Positions 1-8,053 of a DNA stretch of 35,771 bases are shown piece by piece. How positions within the stretch are numbered: position 1 is the first letter of the stretch; every line of letters begins with the position of its first letter. The notes under the pieces are model-generated. The model searched no databases, had not been told where the DNA came from, and saw only the letters and a list, made by a program, of their open reading frames with translations. The translations under genes and the position numbers were made by a program. Source of the DNA: CAIKZZ01 sp036742455 (GTDB taxonomy: Bacteria; Pseudomonadota; Gammaproteobacteria; Steroidobacterales; Steroidobacteraceae); contig DAINQU010000028.1 in the NCBI GenBank assembly GCA_036742455.1, positions 1 through 35,771 of the forward strand. The letters are read 5' to 3'.

Positions 1-525
1 TCCTCGATCGCCGACGGTATCGCGCGCTTGAAGGGCGGCGACGAGAACGTGTTCCGCGTCGTTGCGATGGACGCGCAGGAATCGGTGAACCACCACGAGA
101 AGAACAAGGGCCGTCTCACGGAGACGATCGATCTTCACGATTGGATTTCGTCGCACATCCAGCGCCGCGTTGATCAGGTCAACAGCGACCTGAACTCGGG
201 CATGGCCGTTCTGGCGTCGGTCGGCGCGACCGCTCCGTTCGTCGGTCTGCTCGGCACCGTTCTCGGTATCTTGAACGCGATGCGTTCGATCGCGATGTCG
301 GGCAACGCTTCGATTGAGAAGGTTGCCGGTCCGGTCGGTGAGTCGCTGTGGATGACCGCCATCGGCCTCGGCGTCGCTATTCCGGCGGTGCTCGGCTTCA
401 ACTGGCTCACCCGCCGTAACAAGGCGATCAGCGATGCCGTTGTTCACTTCGCACACGACCTGCACCAGGCGATTCTGTCCGGTGGTCGCGTAGCAGCTGC
501 GAAGGCAGCGGCGGCGAAGAAGTAA
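1..525 (+). CDS. exbB: ExbB/TolQ/MotA-family proton channel protein (5' end missing)
   Basis: The reading frame is open from base 1, so the N-terminus lies outside the window. The visible 174 residues hold the conserved core of the MotA/TolQ/ExbB family: a first membrane helix around VGATAPFVGLLGTVLGIL, then a second helix starting SLWMTAIGLGVAIPAVLGF, and a short basic/Ala-Lys tail. In the ExbB-ExbD-TonB system the protein forms the pentameric inner-membrane channel that uses the proton gradient to power TonB-dependent outer-membrane receptors. Two exbD genes follow at 571 and 1005, which fits ExbB rather than MotA. TolQ is less likely because no tolA/tolB/pal follow. tonB may lie just upstream, outside the window. 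Confidence 0.9.
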   Translation, partial: SSIADGIARLKGGDENVFRVVAMDAQESVNHHEKNKGRLTETIDLHDWISSHIQRRVDQVNSDLNSGMAVLASVGATAPFVGLLGTVLGILNAMRSIAMSGNASIEKVAGPVGESLWMTAIGLGVAIPAVLGFNWLTRRNKAISDAVVHFAHDLHQAILSGGRVAAAKAAAAKK

Positions 526-570
526 GTAGTCATCCAGTAAAAGTACAGCGTTTAGACGAGGAGCAGGAAC

Positions 571-990
571 ATGGCAGGCGGTGGTGGCCCGATTAAAGAA
601 GGCGAATTGAACAACGAAATTAACGTTGTTCCGCTCGTCGACATCATGCTCGTGCTCCTCATCATCTTCATCATCACCATCCCGGTGGCGACGAAGGCGG
701 TGAAGGTCAACCTTCCGACGAACGCAAACGTGCCGACGGAGACGAAGCCCGAGAACATCAGTCTCTCGGTCGACTTCGCCGGCACGGTGTACTGGAACGA
801 CGGTCAGATCACGTTGGATGATTTGGCCAAGTTGGCTCAGAACGAGGCGACTCGGCAGCCGCAGCCGGAAGTGCAGATTCGCGCTGACAAGCGCGTGACC
901 TACGCTTACGTGGCGGACGTGCTCACGACCCTGCAGCGGAATTACCTGCTGAAGGTCGCGTTCATTGCCGAACCGCCTCATCAGGAATAA
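571..990 (+). CDS. exbD: Biopolymer transport protein ExbD (first copy)
   Basis: 139 residues, normal ExbD length. A short cytoplasmic N-terminus is followed by one membrane helix in the segment VPLVDIMLVLLIIFIITIPV. It carries the family's essential membrane aspartate (D24), which takes part in proton translocation. A periplasmic domain of about 90 residues follows. The start ATG is preceded by a purine-rich GACGAGGAGCAGGAAC ribosome site. It lies 45 bases after exbB and 14 bases before a second exbD, so the three genes form an operon. Family assignment is secure. The exact transported substrate cannot be told from sequence. Confidence 0.93.
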   Translation: MAGGGGPIKEGELNNEINVVPLVDIMLVLLIIFIITIPVATKAVKVNLPTNANVPTETKPENISLSVDFAGTVYWNDGQITLDDLAKLAQNEATRQPQPEVQIRADKRVTYAYVADVLTTLQRNYLLKVAFIAEPPHQE

Positions 991-1004
991 GCGGAGCAGC
1001 TCAG

Positions 1005-1424
1005 ATGGCAATTTCTGCTGGAAGCGAGAGTGGCGACTACAACACGAGCATCAACGTGGTGCCGTTGGTCGACATCATGCTCGTGCTGTTGATTATCTTC
1101 ATCATCACCCTGCCGGTGATGACGCACTCGGTCAAGATTGACTTGCCGCGCGCGTCGAATGATCCGCCGCCGGAGAATCCCGCGAAGCCGATCAACATTT
1201 CGGTGGCCTACAACGGCGCCGTGATGTGGGACGGTTCTTCGCTGTCGCCAGCGGAGCTGATCGGTAAGATCAAGGAATCGGCCGCTCTTGAGCCGCAGCC
1301 GGAGGTGCTCCTCCAGATCGACCGTCGGGCGCGCTACGACTTCGCCGCGAACGTCTTGTTCGCTGTGCAGCGCGGTGGTCTGAAGAAGATTGGTTTCGTC
1401 GCTGACGCGAGCGGAAACCTCTAA
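1005..1424 (+). CDS. exbD2: Biopolymer transport protein ExbD (second copy)
   Basis: 139 residues and a clear paralogue of the preceding gene: the membrane segment VPLVDIMLVLLIIFIITLPV is nearly identical and has the essential aspartate at D23. The periplasmic domains have diverged, so the two may form a heteromeric ExbD pair or serve different TonB partners. Tandem exbD genes behind exbB are known from several gammaproteobacteria. It is the last gene before a strong intrinsic terminator at 1467-1500, which ends the exb operon. Confidence 0.92.
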   Translation: MAISAGSESGDYNTSINVVPLVDIMLVLLIIFIITLPVMTHSVKIDLPRASNDPPPENPAKPINISVAYNGAVMWDGSSLSPAELIGKIKESAALEPQPEVLLQIDRRARYDFAANVLFAVQRGGLKKIGFVADASGNL

Positions 1425-1466
1425 CCGGGGGCCGAGGGGCCTTGCGGTTGGCCGTAGAGAGTAGAA

Positions 1467-1500
1467 GAATGGGCCGGCTCTGTCGGCCCATTCGTTTTTT
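1467..1500 (+). terminator. Rho-independent terminator of the exb operon
   Basis: Perfect 10-bp stem GAATGGGCCG / CGGCCCATTC (1467-1476 and 1484-1493) with a 7-base loop, followed by a run of six T (1495-1500). It lies 43 bases after the stop of the second exbD and before the TPR genes. Confidence 0.93.
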
Positions 1501-1581
1501 AGGGGCCACCGGCAGCGAGCCAGGACTTGCCGGGGCAAGACACGCACATTCCGAATTTTCAAGAGTTTACCGAGGTATACG

Positions 1582-2802
1582 ATGACGAAGCTCGCCACTG
1601 TTCTTACGCGCGCCACGCGCGGACTCCTAGTCGCCGGTGTCCTCGGCGTTGCCACGCTGGCCTCGCAGGGCGCGTACGCCCAGCAGCAGACGTCGGCGGA
1701 GTTTTCGGAGAAGTACAACGCGGGCGTCACGGCGTACAAGGGTCACGACGTGGCCAAGGCCCTCGCAGCGGCGAAGGAAGCCCATGCGGTTGCGAAGTCG
1801 AGCTTTGAGAAGACGGCCTCGCTGAAGTTGATGTTGGTCGTCGCCGGTGCCGCCGGTAAGGTGCAGGACCAGCAGGAAGCCTTGGAGCAGTTGCTGAACA
1901 CCGAAGGCGTGTCGGCGGCCGAGAAGGTGCAGTTCCACAAGTCGTTGGCGCCGATCTACGCGGCAACCAATCACTACGACAAAGCCGTGACCGAGATGAA
2001 GTCCTACTTGGCGGCCGGTGCGGGCAGCGCGGCGGATTGGGAGTTGCTGGCGCAGTTGCAGTACGGCGCTCACGATTGCAAGGGCGCGCTCGAGTCAATC
2101 GACAAAGCCGCGCCGGCGGGTAAGGAAGCCAGCGAGGGCGTCCTCAAGCTGCGCTACACCTGCTACACGCAGGACAAGGACGGCGCGAAGGCGGTGGCCA
2201 CGGCCGAAGAACTGCTGCGTCGCTACCCGAAGAAGGAGTGGTACCAGGCGGTGTTGGCGGATCTGCTGCCGAAGAAGCCGGACGAATTGGCGATGCTGGG
2301 CGTTCTGCGCTACGGCTATGAGCATGACTTCTTGGCCGACGAAGGCGACTACACGCACTTGGCCGACTCGGCGCTCTCCGAGGGCACCACGGCGGAAGCG
2401 CAGCACGTGCTGGAGAAGGCCTTCGCCAAGAAGGTGATCGGCGCGAAGAGCAAGGACAAGGCGGAAGGCCTGCTCAAGCAGGCGAAGGATCGCGCGGCGG
2501 ACGACGCGAAGAGCCTGCCGCAGTTGGACGCGGAGTCGAAGGCCGGTAAGAACGGCGAAACTGACGTGAAGCTGGGCCTGCGTTATTTCTCGATGGGTCA
2601 GTACGACAAGGCGGTTGAGGCACTCACCCGCGGCTTGTCGGCGGATCACGTGGCGAAGGTACGTCGTCCGGATGAGGCGAACCTCGTGCTCGGCATCTCC
2701 TACACGAAGCTGCACAAGAAGGCGGAAGCCGACAAGGCCTTTGCCGCAGCCAAGGCGGATCCGCGCATGGCGGTTGCCGCCAAGATGTGGGCCGGTAACT
2801 AA
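1582..2802 (+). CDS. Exported TPR-repeat protein A
   Basis: 406 residues. The N-terminus is a typical Sec signal peptide: basic start, hydrophobic core GLLVAGVLGVATLAS, predicted cleavage after AYA near residue 33. The mature part is all-helical and rich in Lys and Ala. It has TPR-like helix pairs, the clearest being GLRYFSMGQYDKAVEALTRG and the following LGISYTKLHKKAEADKAF near the C-terminus. It is paralogous to the next gene; both share an SLPQLD/LLPSLD-x-EAKAGKNGE-x-DVK block before the last repeats. It sits after the exb operon terminator, so it is probably transcribed separately, and is likely a periplasmic scaffold or partner for the Exb/Ton machinery. That role is inferred from position only. 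Confidence 0.85.
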   Translation: MTKLATVLTRATRGLLVAGVLGVATLASQGAYAQQQTSAEFSEKYNAGVTAYKGHDVAKALAAAKEAHAVAKSSFEKTASLKLMLVVAGAAGKVQDQQEALEQLLNTEGVSAAEKVQFHKSLAPIYAATNHYDKAVTEMKSYLAAGAGSAADWELLAQLQYGAHDCKGALESIDKAAPAGKEASEGVLKLRYTCYTQDKDGAKAVATAEELLRRYPKKEWYQAVLADLLPKKPDELAMLGVLRYGYEHDFLADEGDYTHLADSALSEGTTAEAQHVLEKAFAKKVIGAKSKDKAEGLLKQAKDRAADDAKSLPQLDAESKAGKNGETDVKLGLRYFSMGQYDKAVEALTRGLSADHVAKVRRPDEANLVLGISYTKLHKKAEADKAFAAAKADPRMAVAAKMWAGN

Positions 2803-2834
2803 GACCGACACACACACAACCGACGAGGGGTGAC

Positions 2835-4082
2835 ATGAATAACTGGGTCAAACGGATGAAAGCCCCGCTCGCAGCGGGATTCGTGGCGGTCATGGTCGCC
2901 ACCTCGGCGGGCGCCGCAGACAAGGCGGAGAAGAAGGAGCAGCTGACCGAAGCGGTGGCCAAGCAGTTGAAGCCGGCCCAAGACGCGATCGGCAAGGGCG
3001 ACTTCGACGGCGGTTTGACGTTGGCGCGCGCCGGACTTGCGGCATCGAAGACGGCGTACGACAAGGAAACCTCCTTGCGGATGATGACGTACGCCGCGGC
3101 GAAGAAGCAGGACTACCCGCTGTACGCCGAGTTCACGGAGCAGTTGCTCGACGTCGCGCCGAACATGGCCGACGACGAGAAGATCCGCGACTACAAGGCG
3201 CTCGCGCAGATCAATGCGCAGAACAAGGTCTATGACAAGGCCCTGATCTGGCTGCAGAAGTGGGCGGATGCCAGCAAGTCGGTCGATGCGTACACGCTCG
3301 GCTCGCAGATCTACCTCATCCAGCAGGACTACGCCGGCGCGATTCCCTGGTTGCAGAAGATTGCGGCAGCGACGCCGGAGCCGAAGGAAGACACGCTCAA
3401 GTTGTTGAACGTCTCGTACTACAAGACGAACGACAAGGCCAATCGGCAGGCGACGATGGAACTGCTCGTCGAGAAGTTCCCGAAGCGCGACTACCTGGTC
3501 GACTTGATGGGTATCTACGAGGCGGACGCCGACCCGCGTGCGATGCTGAACCTGTATCGCTTGCTGTTCGACCGCAACGAGATGACCCGTGAGAGCGAGT
3601 ACGTGGCGTACACGGACCTCGCCCTCGACGCCGGTGGTCCGGCCGAGGCGCTCCGGGCCATCGAGCAGGGCCAGAAGCGCGACGCCGTGAAGTTCATCTC
3701 GCCGACCGACCGCAACAGCAAGATGCTCGCGCAGGCCAAGGCGCAGACCGCCGACGACAAGAAGTTGCTGCCGTCGCTCGACAAGGAAGCGCGCGCGGGC
3801 AAGAACGGCGAAGCGGACGTGAAGGTCGGTCTCGCGTACGTCGGCTTCGGCGACTACGACAAGGCCATCGAAGCGATCGAACGCGGTCTCAGCGATGAGC
3901 GCATTGCCAAGGTGAAGCGCGTCGATGACGCCTACATGACCCTCGGTATTGCGTACCTGCACGCCGGCAAGAAGGACAAGGCCATCGAGGCCTTCAAGAA
4001 GGCGAAGACGGACAAGCGGATGGACCGCGCAGCCAACACCTGGCTGATCGCGTTGCCGACGCTCGACGCTCCGCAGGGCTGA
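2835..4082 (+). CDS. Exported TPR-repeat protein B (paralogue of A)
   Basis: 415 residues, starting at an ATG preceded by GACGAGGGGTGAC. A short basic N-terminus and the hydrophobic stretch PLAAGFVAVMVATSAGAA make a signal peptide ending near residue 27. The mature chain consists of TPR-like helical hairpins; the best are AYVGFGDYDKAIEAIERGL and LGIAYLHAGKKDKAIEAFKK. It matches the preceding protein along the C-terminal half, so the pair arose by tandem duplication. The 32-base spacing suggests cotranscription. Periplasmic protein-protein scaffold is the likely role; no enzymatic motif is seen. Confidence 0.85.
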   Translation: MNNWVKRMKAPLAAGFVAVMVATSAGAADKAEKKEQLTEAVAKQLKPAQDAIGKGDFDGGLTLARAGLAASKTAYDKETSLRMMTYAAAKKQDYPLYAEFTEQLLDVAPNMADDEKIRDYKALAQINAQNKVYDKALIWLQKWADASKSVDAYTLGSQIYLIQQDYAGAIPWLQKIAAATPEPKEDTLKLLNVSYYKTNDKANRQATMELLVEKFPKRDYLVDLMGIYEADADPRAMLNLYRLLFDRNEMTRESEYVAYTDLALDAGGPAEALRAIEQGQKRDAVKFISPTDRNSKMLAQAKAQTADDKKLLPSLDKEARAGKNGEADVKVGLAYVGFGDYDKAIEAIERGLSDERIAKVKRVDDAYMTLGIAYLHAGKKDKAIEAFKKAKTDKRMDRAANTWLIALPTLDAPQG

Positions 4083-4085
4083 GCC

Positions 4086-4880
4086 TTGAACGGTTGGGCG
4101 CTCGTCACGGGTTCCTCGCACGGCATCGGCCGCGACGTCGCACGACTCGCGGCCGTTGACGTTTCTGGGATGCTGCTCACCGGTCGGGACGAGAGCGCGT
4201 TGGCGGCCGTGGCTGCCGAGATCGCGCGCCCGGGCTTGACCGTGCGGACGTGCGTGGCGGATCTTGCCACCGCGGCCGGCGTCGATCGCGTGCTGGAGCA
4301 CGCGCGCGGGTTCGACGGCCCGCCGGCACTGCTCGTCAATAATGCGGGCCTGGGGGCTTGGGGGCTCTCGCGAGCGTTAGACCCGGTGGCTGAGCAGACG
4401 ATTCTGGCGGTCAATATCGATGCCTTGGTGAAACTCACGCAGGCGTTCCAAGCGGCGATGGTGGCGCGTGGATCGGGTCGGATCCTCAATGTGGCTTCCA
4501 CGGCGGCCTTCCAGCCCGGACCGCGGCTGGCCGTCTACTCCGCCTCCAAAGCCTTCGTGCTGCATTACTCCGAAGCACTGGCACACGAGCTGGCTGGGAC
4601 CGGTGTGACGGTCACGGCGTTGTGCCCAGGGCCCACGCACTCGCACTTTCACGATCGCGCCGGCACGCGACGGTCGACGCTGGTCGTCGGTGGCTTGCTG
4701 CCGGTGGCGGATGCGGCGTCGGTTGCGCGGGCCGGGTATCGCGGGGCGATGGCGGGCCGTCGCGTGGTGGTGCCCGGTTTCGTCAATCGACTCGCGGTCT
4801 TTATGGTGCGCTTTGCGCCGCGCCGATGGACCACGGCGATTGCGGCCTTCGTTGCCCGTCCGGCCGACGGCGGCGCGTAA
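4086..4880 (+). CDS. Short-chain dehydrogenase/reductase (SDR family)
   Basis: 264 residues from a TTG start three bases after the TPR stop codon. It has the classical SDR signature: the nucleotide-binding TGSSHGIG near the N-terminus, NNAG in the middle, and the catalytic set S138, Y151 and K155 (YSASK). The layout resembles the DltE/COG0300 group of NAD(P)-dependent oxidoreductases, which act on unknown ketones or alcohols. The C-terminal part (VVVPGFVNRLAVFMVRFAPR) is hydrophobic and basic, as in COG0300 members that associate with membranes. Close coupling to the TPR genes suggests cotranscription, but a functional link is not obvious. Substrate unknown. Confidence 0.88.
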   Translation: MNGWALVTGSSHGIGRDVARLAAVDVSGMLLTGRDESALAAVAAEIARPGLTVRTCVADLATAAGVDRVLEHARGFDGPPALLVNNAGLGAWGLSRALDPVAEQTILAVNIDALVKLTQAFQAAMVARGSGRILNVASTAAFQPGPRLAVYSASKAFVLHYSEALAHELAGTGVTVTALCPGPTHSHFHDRAGTRRSTLVVGGLLPVADAASVARAGYRGAMAGRRVVVPGFVNRLAVFMVRFAPRRWTTAIAAFVARPADGGA

Positions 4881-5138
4881 CGCGTACACGTTTTTTGTGT
4901 TTCGGCGGGGCAGTGCCCCCGGCGGTCATCGGCCGCGTATCGGTCACGATCGCCGCGCGATTCAGCGCCGTTTAAAGTGTAAAACCTCAATTGATACAAA
5001 GCGATGAGATCGCTACCGAAACCTCCGTGCGCGACGGGAGCCTGGGTGGAATGGGCGAGGTCGCGTGAGCCTGAGACGCCGCTCCATCGGGGTGCCGGGC
5101 GGCTCGCAACACGATGCGTCAAGCACTGCGTTTAGCGA
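4881..5138. other. Intergenic stretch without a recognisable gene
   Basis: No convincing coding sequence is seen on either strand. A small ACAC/GTGT hairpin with a T-only loop lies just after the SDR gene (about 4886-4900), but the T tract is in the loop, so it is not a normal terminator. The right part leads into the peroxiredoxin promoter. Confidence 0.5.
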
Positions 5139-5166
5139 TTCACTGTCACGCGCAACGGGCTATGAT
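5139..5166 (+). promoter_or_regulatory. Predicted sigma-70 promoter of the peroxiredoxin gene
   Basis: TTCACT (5139-5144, four of six matches to the -35 consensus), a 16-base spacer and TATGAT (5161-5166, a strong -10). Transcription would begin near 5173, giving a leader of about 33 bases before the ATG at 5206. No OxyR site was verified. Confidence 0.45.
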
Positions 5167-5205
5167 CTGCGCATCCACTCACCCACGACCGTTGAGGAAG
5201 ACCGC

Positions 5206-5688
5206 ATGACTATTCAGGTTGGTGATCGGCTGCCCGAGAGCACGTTTAAGCAAATGACGAAGGACGGCCCGGCGAACGTGACCGTGGCTGAGCTCACGGC
5301 GGGTAAGACCGTGGTGCTGTTTTCGGTTCCGGGCGCGTTCACGCCGACGTGCCACGCCAAGCATCTGCCGGGCTTCGTGACGCACGCCGAGGCCTTCAAG
5401 GCCAAGGGCGTCGATACCATCGCCTGCACGGCCGTCAACGACGTGTTCGTGATGGATGCCTGGGGTAAGGCCAGCCACGCGGGCGAGACCATTACGCTGC
5501 TCGCGGACGGCAACGCGGACTTCGTTCGGGCCCTCGGCCTGGAATTGGATGCCACCGGCTTTGGCATGGGCGTGCGCGGCAAGCGCTTTGCCCTGGTGGC
5601 CCGCGACGGCGTCGTCACGGCGCTGTACGTCGAAGGGGCGGGCGAGTTCAAGGTCAGCACCGCCGAGCACGTGCTCGCACAGCTGTAA
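5206..5688 (+). CDS. Peroxiredoxin, Prx5 type (thiol peroxidase)
   Basis: 160 residues starting at the ATG at 5206 behind a GAGGAAG ribosome site. The frame is open further upstream, but that extension carries no family sequence. The peroxidatic motif PGAFTPTCHAKHLPGF places the catalytic cysteine at C49. A second cysteine, C74 (IACTAVNDVFVM), lies at the usual Prx5 position. The protein should reduce hydrogen peroxide and alkyl hydroperoxides with thioredoxin, glutathione or glutaredoxin as donor; no fused glutaredoxin domain is present. Length matches the single-domain Prx5/AhpC-TSA family. It is monocistronic, with its own promoter and a long hairpin after it. Confidence 0.93.
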   Translation: MTIQVGDRLPESTFKQMTKDGPANVTVAELTAGKTVVLFSVPGAFTPTCHAKHLPGFVTHAEAFKAKGVDTIACTAVNDVFVMDAWGKASHAGETITLLADGNADFVRALGLELDATGFGMGVRGKRFALVARDGVVTALYVEGAGEFKVSTAEHVLAQL

Positions 5689-5695
5689 TCGCACC

Positions 5696-5734
5696 GGTCC
5701 TGGGTGCGGGGATGCCCCCGCACCCAGGACCTTT
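5696..5734 (+). terminator. Terminator between peroxiredoxin and cytochrome c4 genes
   Basis: A perfect 16-bp stem (5696-5711 with 5716-5731) and a 4-base loop, followed by only three T. The genes on both sides converge here. The stem is strong enough to end transcription from the left, but the T tract is short. Confidence 0.75.
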
Positions 5735-5754
5735 ATGACGGCACTCGATCGGCC

Positions 5755-6381
5755 CTAGGGCAACGACTCGAGGTAAGCGGCCACCGCCGCCGCGTCATCG
5801 CCCGTCAGACCCGACGCGACACCGTGCATGATCGCCACGTTGCGCATGTTCGTCTGAAACGAATCCAACTGCTTTAGGACGTATTGCGCGTGTTGGCCAG
5901 CCAGACGCGGGAAGTCCGCCATGCCATGGCCGTCCGCGCCGTGGCAGGCAGCGCACGCGGGCACCCCTTGCTCGACGTGCCCGTCCCGATACAACGCTTC
6001 ACCCTTGGCGACGAGCGCGGCGTCGGCGGTCCGACGGCCCGCAGTTGCGGCTTCGGCGGCGTACAACCCGGCGAGCGCGTCGATGGTGTCGTCATCGAGG
6101 GGCGCGGCCATCCCCCACATGTAGGCCAGCGCATCCGCATCGCCGCGGGTTTGGGCGCGGAATGCCTTCAGCTGGGCCGCGAGGTAGCCGGCGGACTGAC
6201 CCGCCAGGTTCGGAAACTTCGGCTGCTGACTGACGCCCTGCGACCCGTGACAGGTCCCACAGGTGGTCACGGCGATGCGTTTGGCGTGCTGCTGGGCGTC
6301 GGGCGACGGATCGTCCGCGAACGCGGCGACGGACACCCCGACGCACAGGCAGGCGAGAACGGTTCGAGTGAGTGGCTTCAT
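5755..6381 (-). CDS. Dihaem cytochrome c4
   Basis: 208 residues with a signal peptide (MKPLTRTVLACLCVGVSVAAFA). Two similar cytochrome c domains follow, each with one haem-attachment site: CGTCH at 41-45 and CAACH at 143-147. Each half carries the c4-type PNLAGQ/PRLAGQ segment. Methionines suited as sixth ligands lie at MWGMAAPLDDD and IMHGVASGLTGDD. Cytochrome c4 is a periplasmic electron shuttle that usually delivers electrons to terminal oxidases. The gene begins 17 bases after the stop of the porin-cytochrome gene and has a good AGGAG ribosome site. The two therefore form an operon, and c4 is the natural periplasmic partner of that outer-membrane protein. Confidence 0.93.
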   Translation of the reverse strand: MKPLTRTVLACLCVGVSVAAFADDPSPDAQQHAKRIAVTTCGTCHGSQGVSQQPKFPNLAGQSAGYLAAQLKAFRAQTRGDADALAYMWGMAAPLDDDTIDALAGLYAAEAATAGRRTADAALVAKGEALYRDGHVEQGVPACAACHGADGHGMADFPRLAGQHAQYVLKQLDSFQTNMRNVAIMHGVASGLTGDDAAAVAAYLESLP

Positions 6382-6398
6382 GGAGGTCTCCTCGCGAC

Positions 6399-7775
6399 TC
6401 AGAACGCAAACCAGGCGAGGACGTAGAGCGCGTTGTTATCGCTCGCCGTCCGACCGGAGCCGTCGTACAGGATGTCGCGGGTGCGACCGTTGTACTTGCT
6501 GTAGGCGGTGTACTGCAGCGAGAACTTCGTGTTCATCCACGGCAGGTAGTTCAACTCCGCGATCCAGCCGCTCGTATCCGGCGAGGCAGTGGGATCGGGC
6601 GTCAGGCCCGCCGGCGTGTGCAGGATTGCGTCACCGGTGCCGGTGGTCTCAAAGACACCGAGGGTGCCGCCGAGCCGACGTTGGTAGTAGTAGGTGGCGA
6701 AGGCGCGCGTGGTCGTCAGCTGGTTGCTGAGATTGGAGCTGCCGGCACCGTCTTGATAGGTGGCGTTCAGCGTCGCGTTTTCGCGGATCCGCGTGGCTTG
6801 TACGCTCACGAGGTGATGATCGCCCGCGTACTGATACTGCACATCTTCCGCCACGTCCTTGTAATCGTCCGTGGGGCCGGCCAAGGTCTTGCCGTTACCC
6901 GGCAGGAGCTTGAATGTCGCGCCGTACACGCCGGCCGAGAGTGAGTGACGATCCCAGTTGTGCTCGTAGGCCAGGCGCCCGTACGGCGCGAGTCCCGAGA
7001 CCACCGCCGTCGCCGTGCTGTCGAGCGGTAGGGAGCGCTGTTGCGCGGAACGGTAGAAGCCGGCCTCGGCGTACAGCGACTCGTTGAAGTACACGTACCC
7101 CGTCAGGCCGGCGACGTTCTGGGCCAGGGCCCCATCGATCTGTGTGCCGAACGGGGCGCCGGGTGCGGCGCTCGAGGCGGCGTAGGGGAACCCAAAGGCC
7201 GGGGTGGAGTTGAACAGGTCCTGCACCGTCGGGTTGTTGTTCAACGACACGCCGTAGACGAGGCTCTGGCCGCTGTCGGTGACCGCGATGTCGGCAAAGC
7301 GGATGTCGGTGTTGTCGATCTGCAGTCCGCCGCTGTCGTGCGCGTAGGTCAACTGGATGAACGCGCCGCCGTGCGGCGCGATCTTGCCGGCGTAGAACAG
7401 ACTGACTTGCTGCGGGAACGCCACGCTGCCGTTTTGGGTGGCGCCGCCGGCCGCGTCCGGCAGAGGCTTGGCCAGTTGGGTGTCCGAGATCTGCACCATC
7501 ATCGACAGCGGCGGCAGTGTCGCCAACGACAACAGTTCGTCCTTGCGCGGCGAGACGCCTTTGACCTGCTTCAAGTTGTCGAGGATGTACCCGTTGGCCT
7601 TGAAGACGCGCCCAAAGTGCGTCAATTCGGGCCAGACCGTGTGGCACGCTTCGCACGCCATGCCCGTCTGACGCGCAAAACTCGGTACGGCCGACGCGTG
7701 CGGCGCGACCGCTGCAAGGCTGAGCAACGCACACCAGCGCGCAACGGCCTTCCCGTGGATTCCCTGCATGACCAT
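6399..7775 (-). CDS. Cyc2-like outer-membrane monohaem porin-cytochrome (putative)
   Basis: 458 residues. A signal peptide ends after ASA at residue 29. Right behind it is VPSFARQTGMACEACH, a single c-type haem site (C41, C44, H45) in the context typical of Cyc2-like porin-cytochromes (FARQTG before CxxCH). The remaining 400 or so residues have no further CxxCH. They alternate polar and hydrophobic residues with many Tyr, Gly and Asn, and end in ...YVLAWFAF with a terminal Phe, as outer-membrane beta-barrels do. In Cyc2 proteins the haem domain plugs the barrel and conducts electrons from outside, for example from Fe(II). Substrate and direction are not known here. GTG and ATG alternatives exist near the start; ATG 7775 has an AGGGGA ribosome site. 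Confidence 0.72.
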   Translation of the reverse strand: MVMQGIHGKAVARWCALLSLAAVAPHASAVPSFARQTGMACEACHTVWPELTHFGRVFKANGYILDNLKQVKGVSPRKDELLSLATLPPLSMMVQISDTQLAKPLPDAAGGATQNGSVAFPQQVSLFYAGKIAPHGGAFIQLTYAHDSGGLQIDNTDIRFADIAVTDSGQSLVYGVSLNNNPTVQDLFNSTPAFGFPYAASSAAPGAPFGTQIDGALAQNVAGLTGYVYFNESLYAEAGFYRSAQQRSLPLDSTATAVVSGLAPYGRLAYEHNWDRHSLSAGVYGATFKLLPGNGKTLAGPTDDYKDVAEDVQYQYAGDHHLVSVQATRIRENATLNATYQDGAGSSNLSNQLTTTRAFATYYYQRRLGGTLGVFETTGTGDAILHTPAGLTPDPTASPDTSGWIAELNYLPWMNTKFSLQYTAYSKYNGRTRDILYDGSGRTASDNNALYVLAWFAF

Positions 7776-7990
7776 GGCGGTTCCCCTGAGTCAACGCCGG
7801 CCGGATGCCGACGTTGTCACGGTAAACCGGTGGTTCGGTCGATCCCATATCGGAAGACCGCGCCGCCGTGCGAGTCACCGCTGTTTAGCGCGTTCGGATT
7901 TCGCCAAGCGCGACGGCGTTGCGGACTGTGCGTACAGAGCGCTTCGAATCGTGCGTAAACACGCCCGTCGGTGGGGTGACACCGACCATG

Positions 7991-8023
7991 AAAAAGGCCC
8001 GGCAAGTTGCCTTGCCGGGCCTT
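7991..8023 (-). terminator. Rho-independent terminator of etfBA
   Basis: Read on the minus strand, a perfect 13-bp stem (AAGGCCCGGCAAG / CTTGCCGGGCCTT) with a 4-base loop is followed by a T run (7991-7995 are all A on the plus strand). It lies 30 bases after the etfA stop codon. Confidence 0.92.
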
Positions 8024-8053
8024 TAGGCGCCACACGCGGTGCGGCGTTGCGAC

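Noticed and set aside
2799..4301. 500-codon open frame on the minus strand opposite the second TPR gene
   Set aside because: Composition is Arg/Val/Leu-rich without motifs, and it lies opposite a clear signal-peptide TPR gene; it is a shadow caused by high GC.
5065..5205. Upstream extension of the peroxiredoxin frame
   Set aside because: Known Prx5 proteins begin near MTIQVGDRLP; the ATG at 5206 has a GAGGAAG site and the promoter lies inside the extension.
7776..7990. Small plus-strand ORFs upstream of the porin-cytochrome gene
   Set aside because: No ribosome sites or families; the stretch more likely holds the promoter of the minus-strand porin-cytochrome operon, though I could not fix its boxes.
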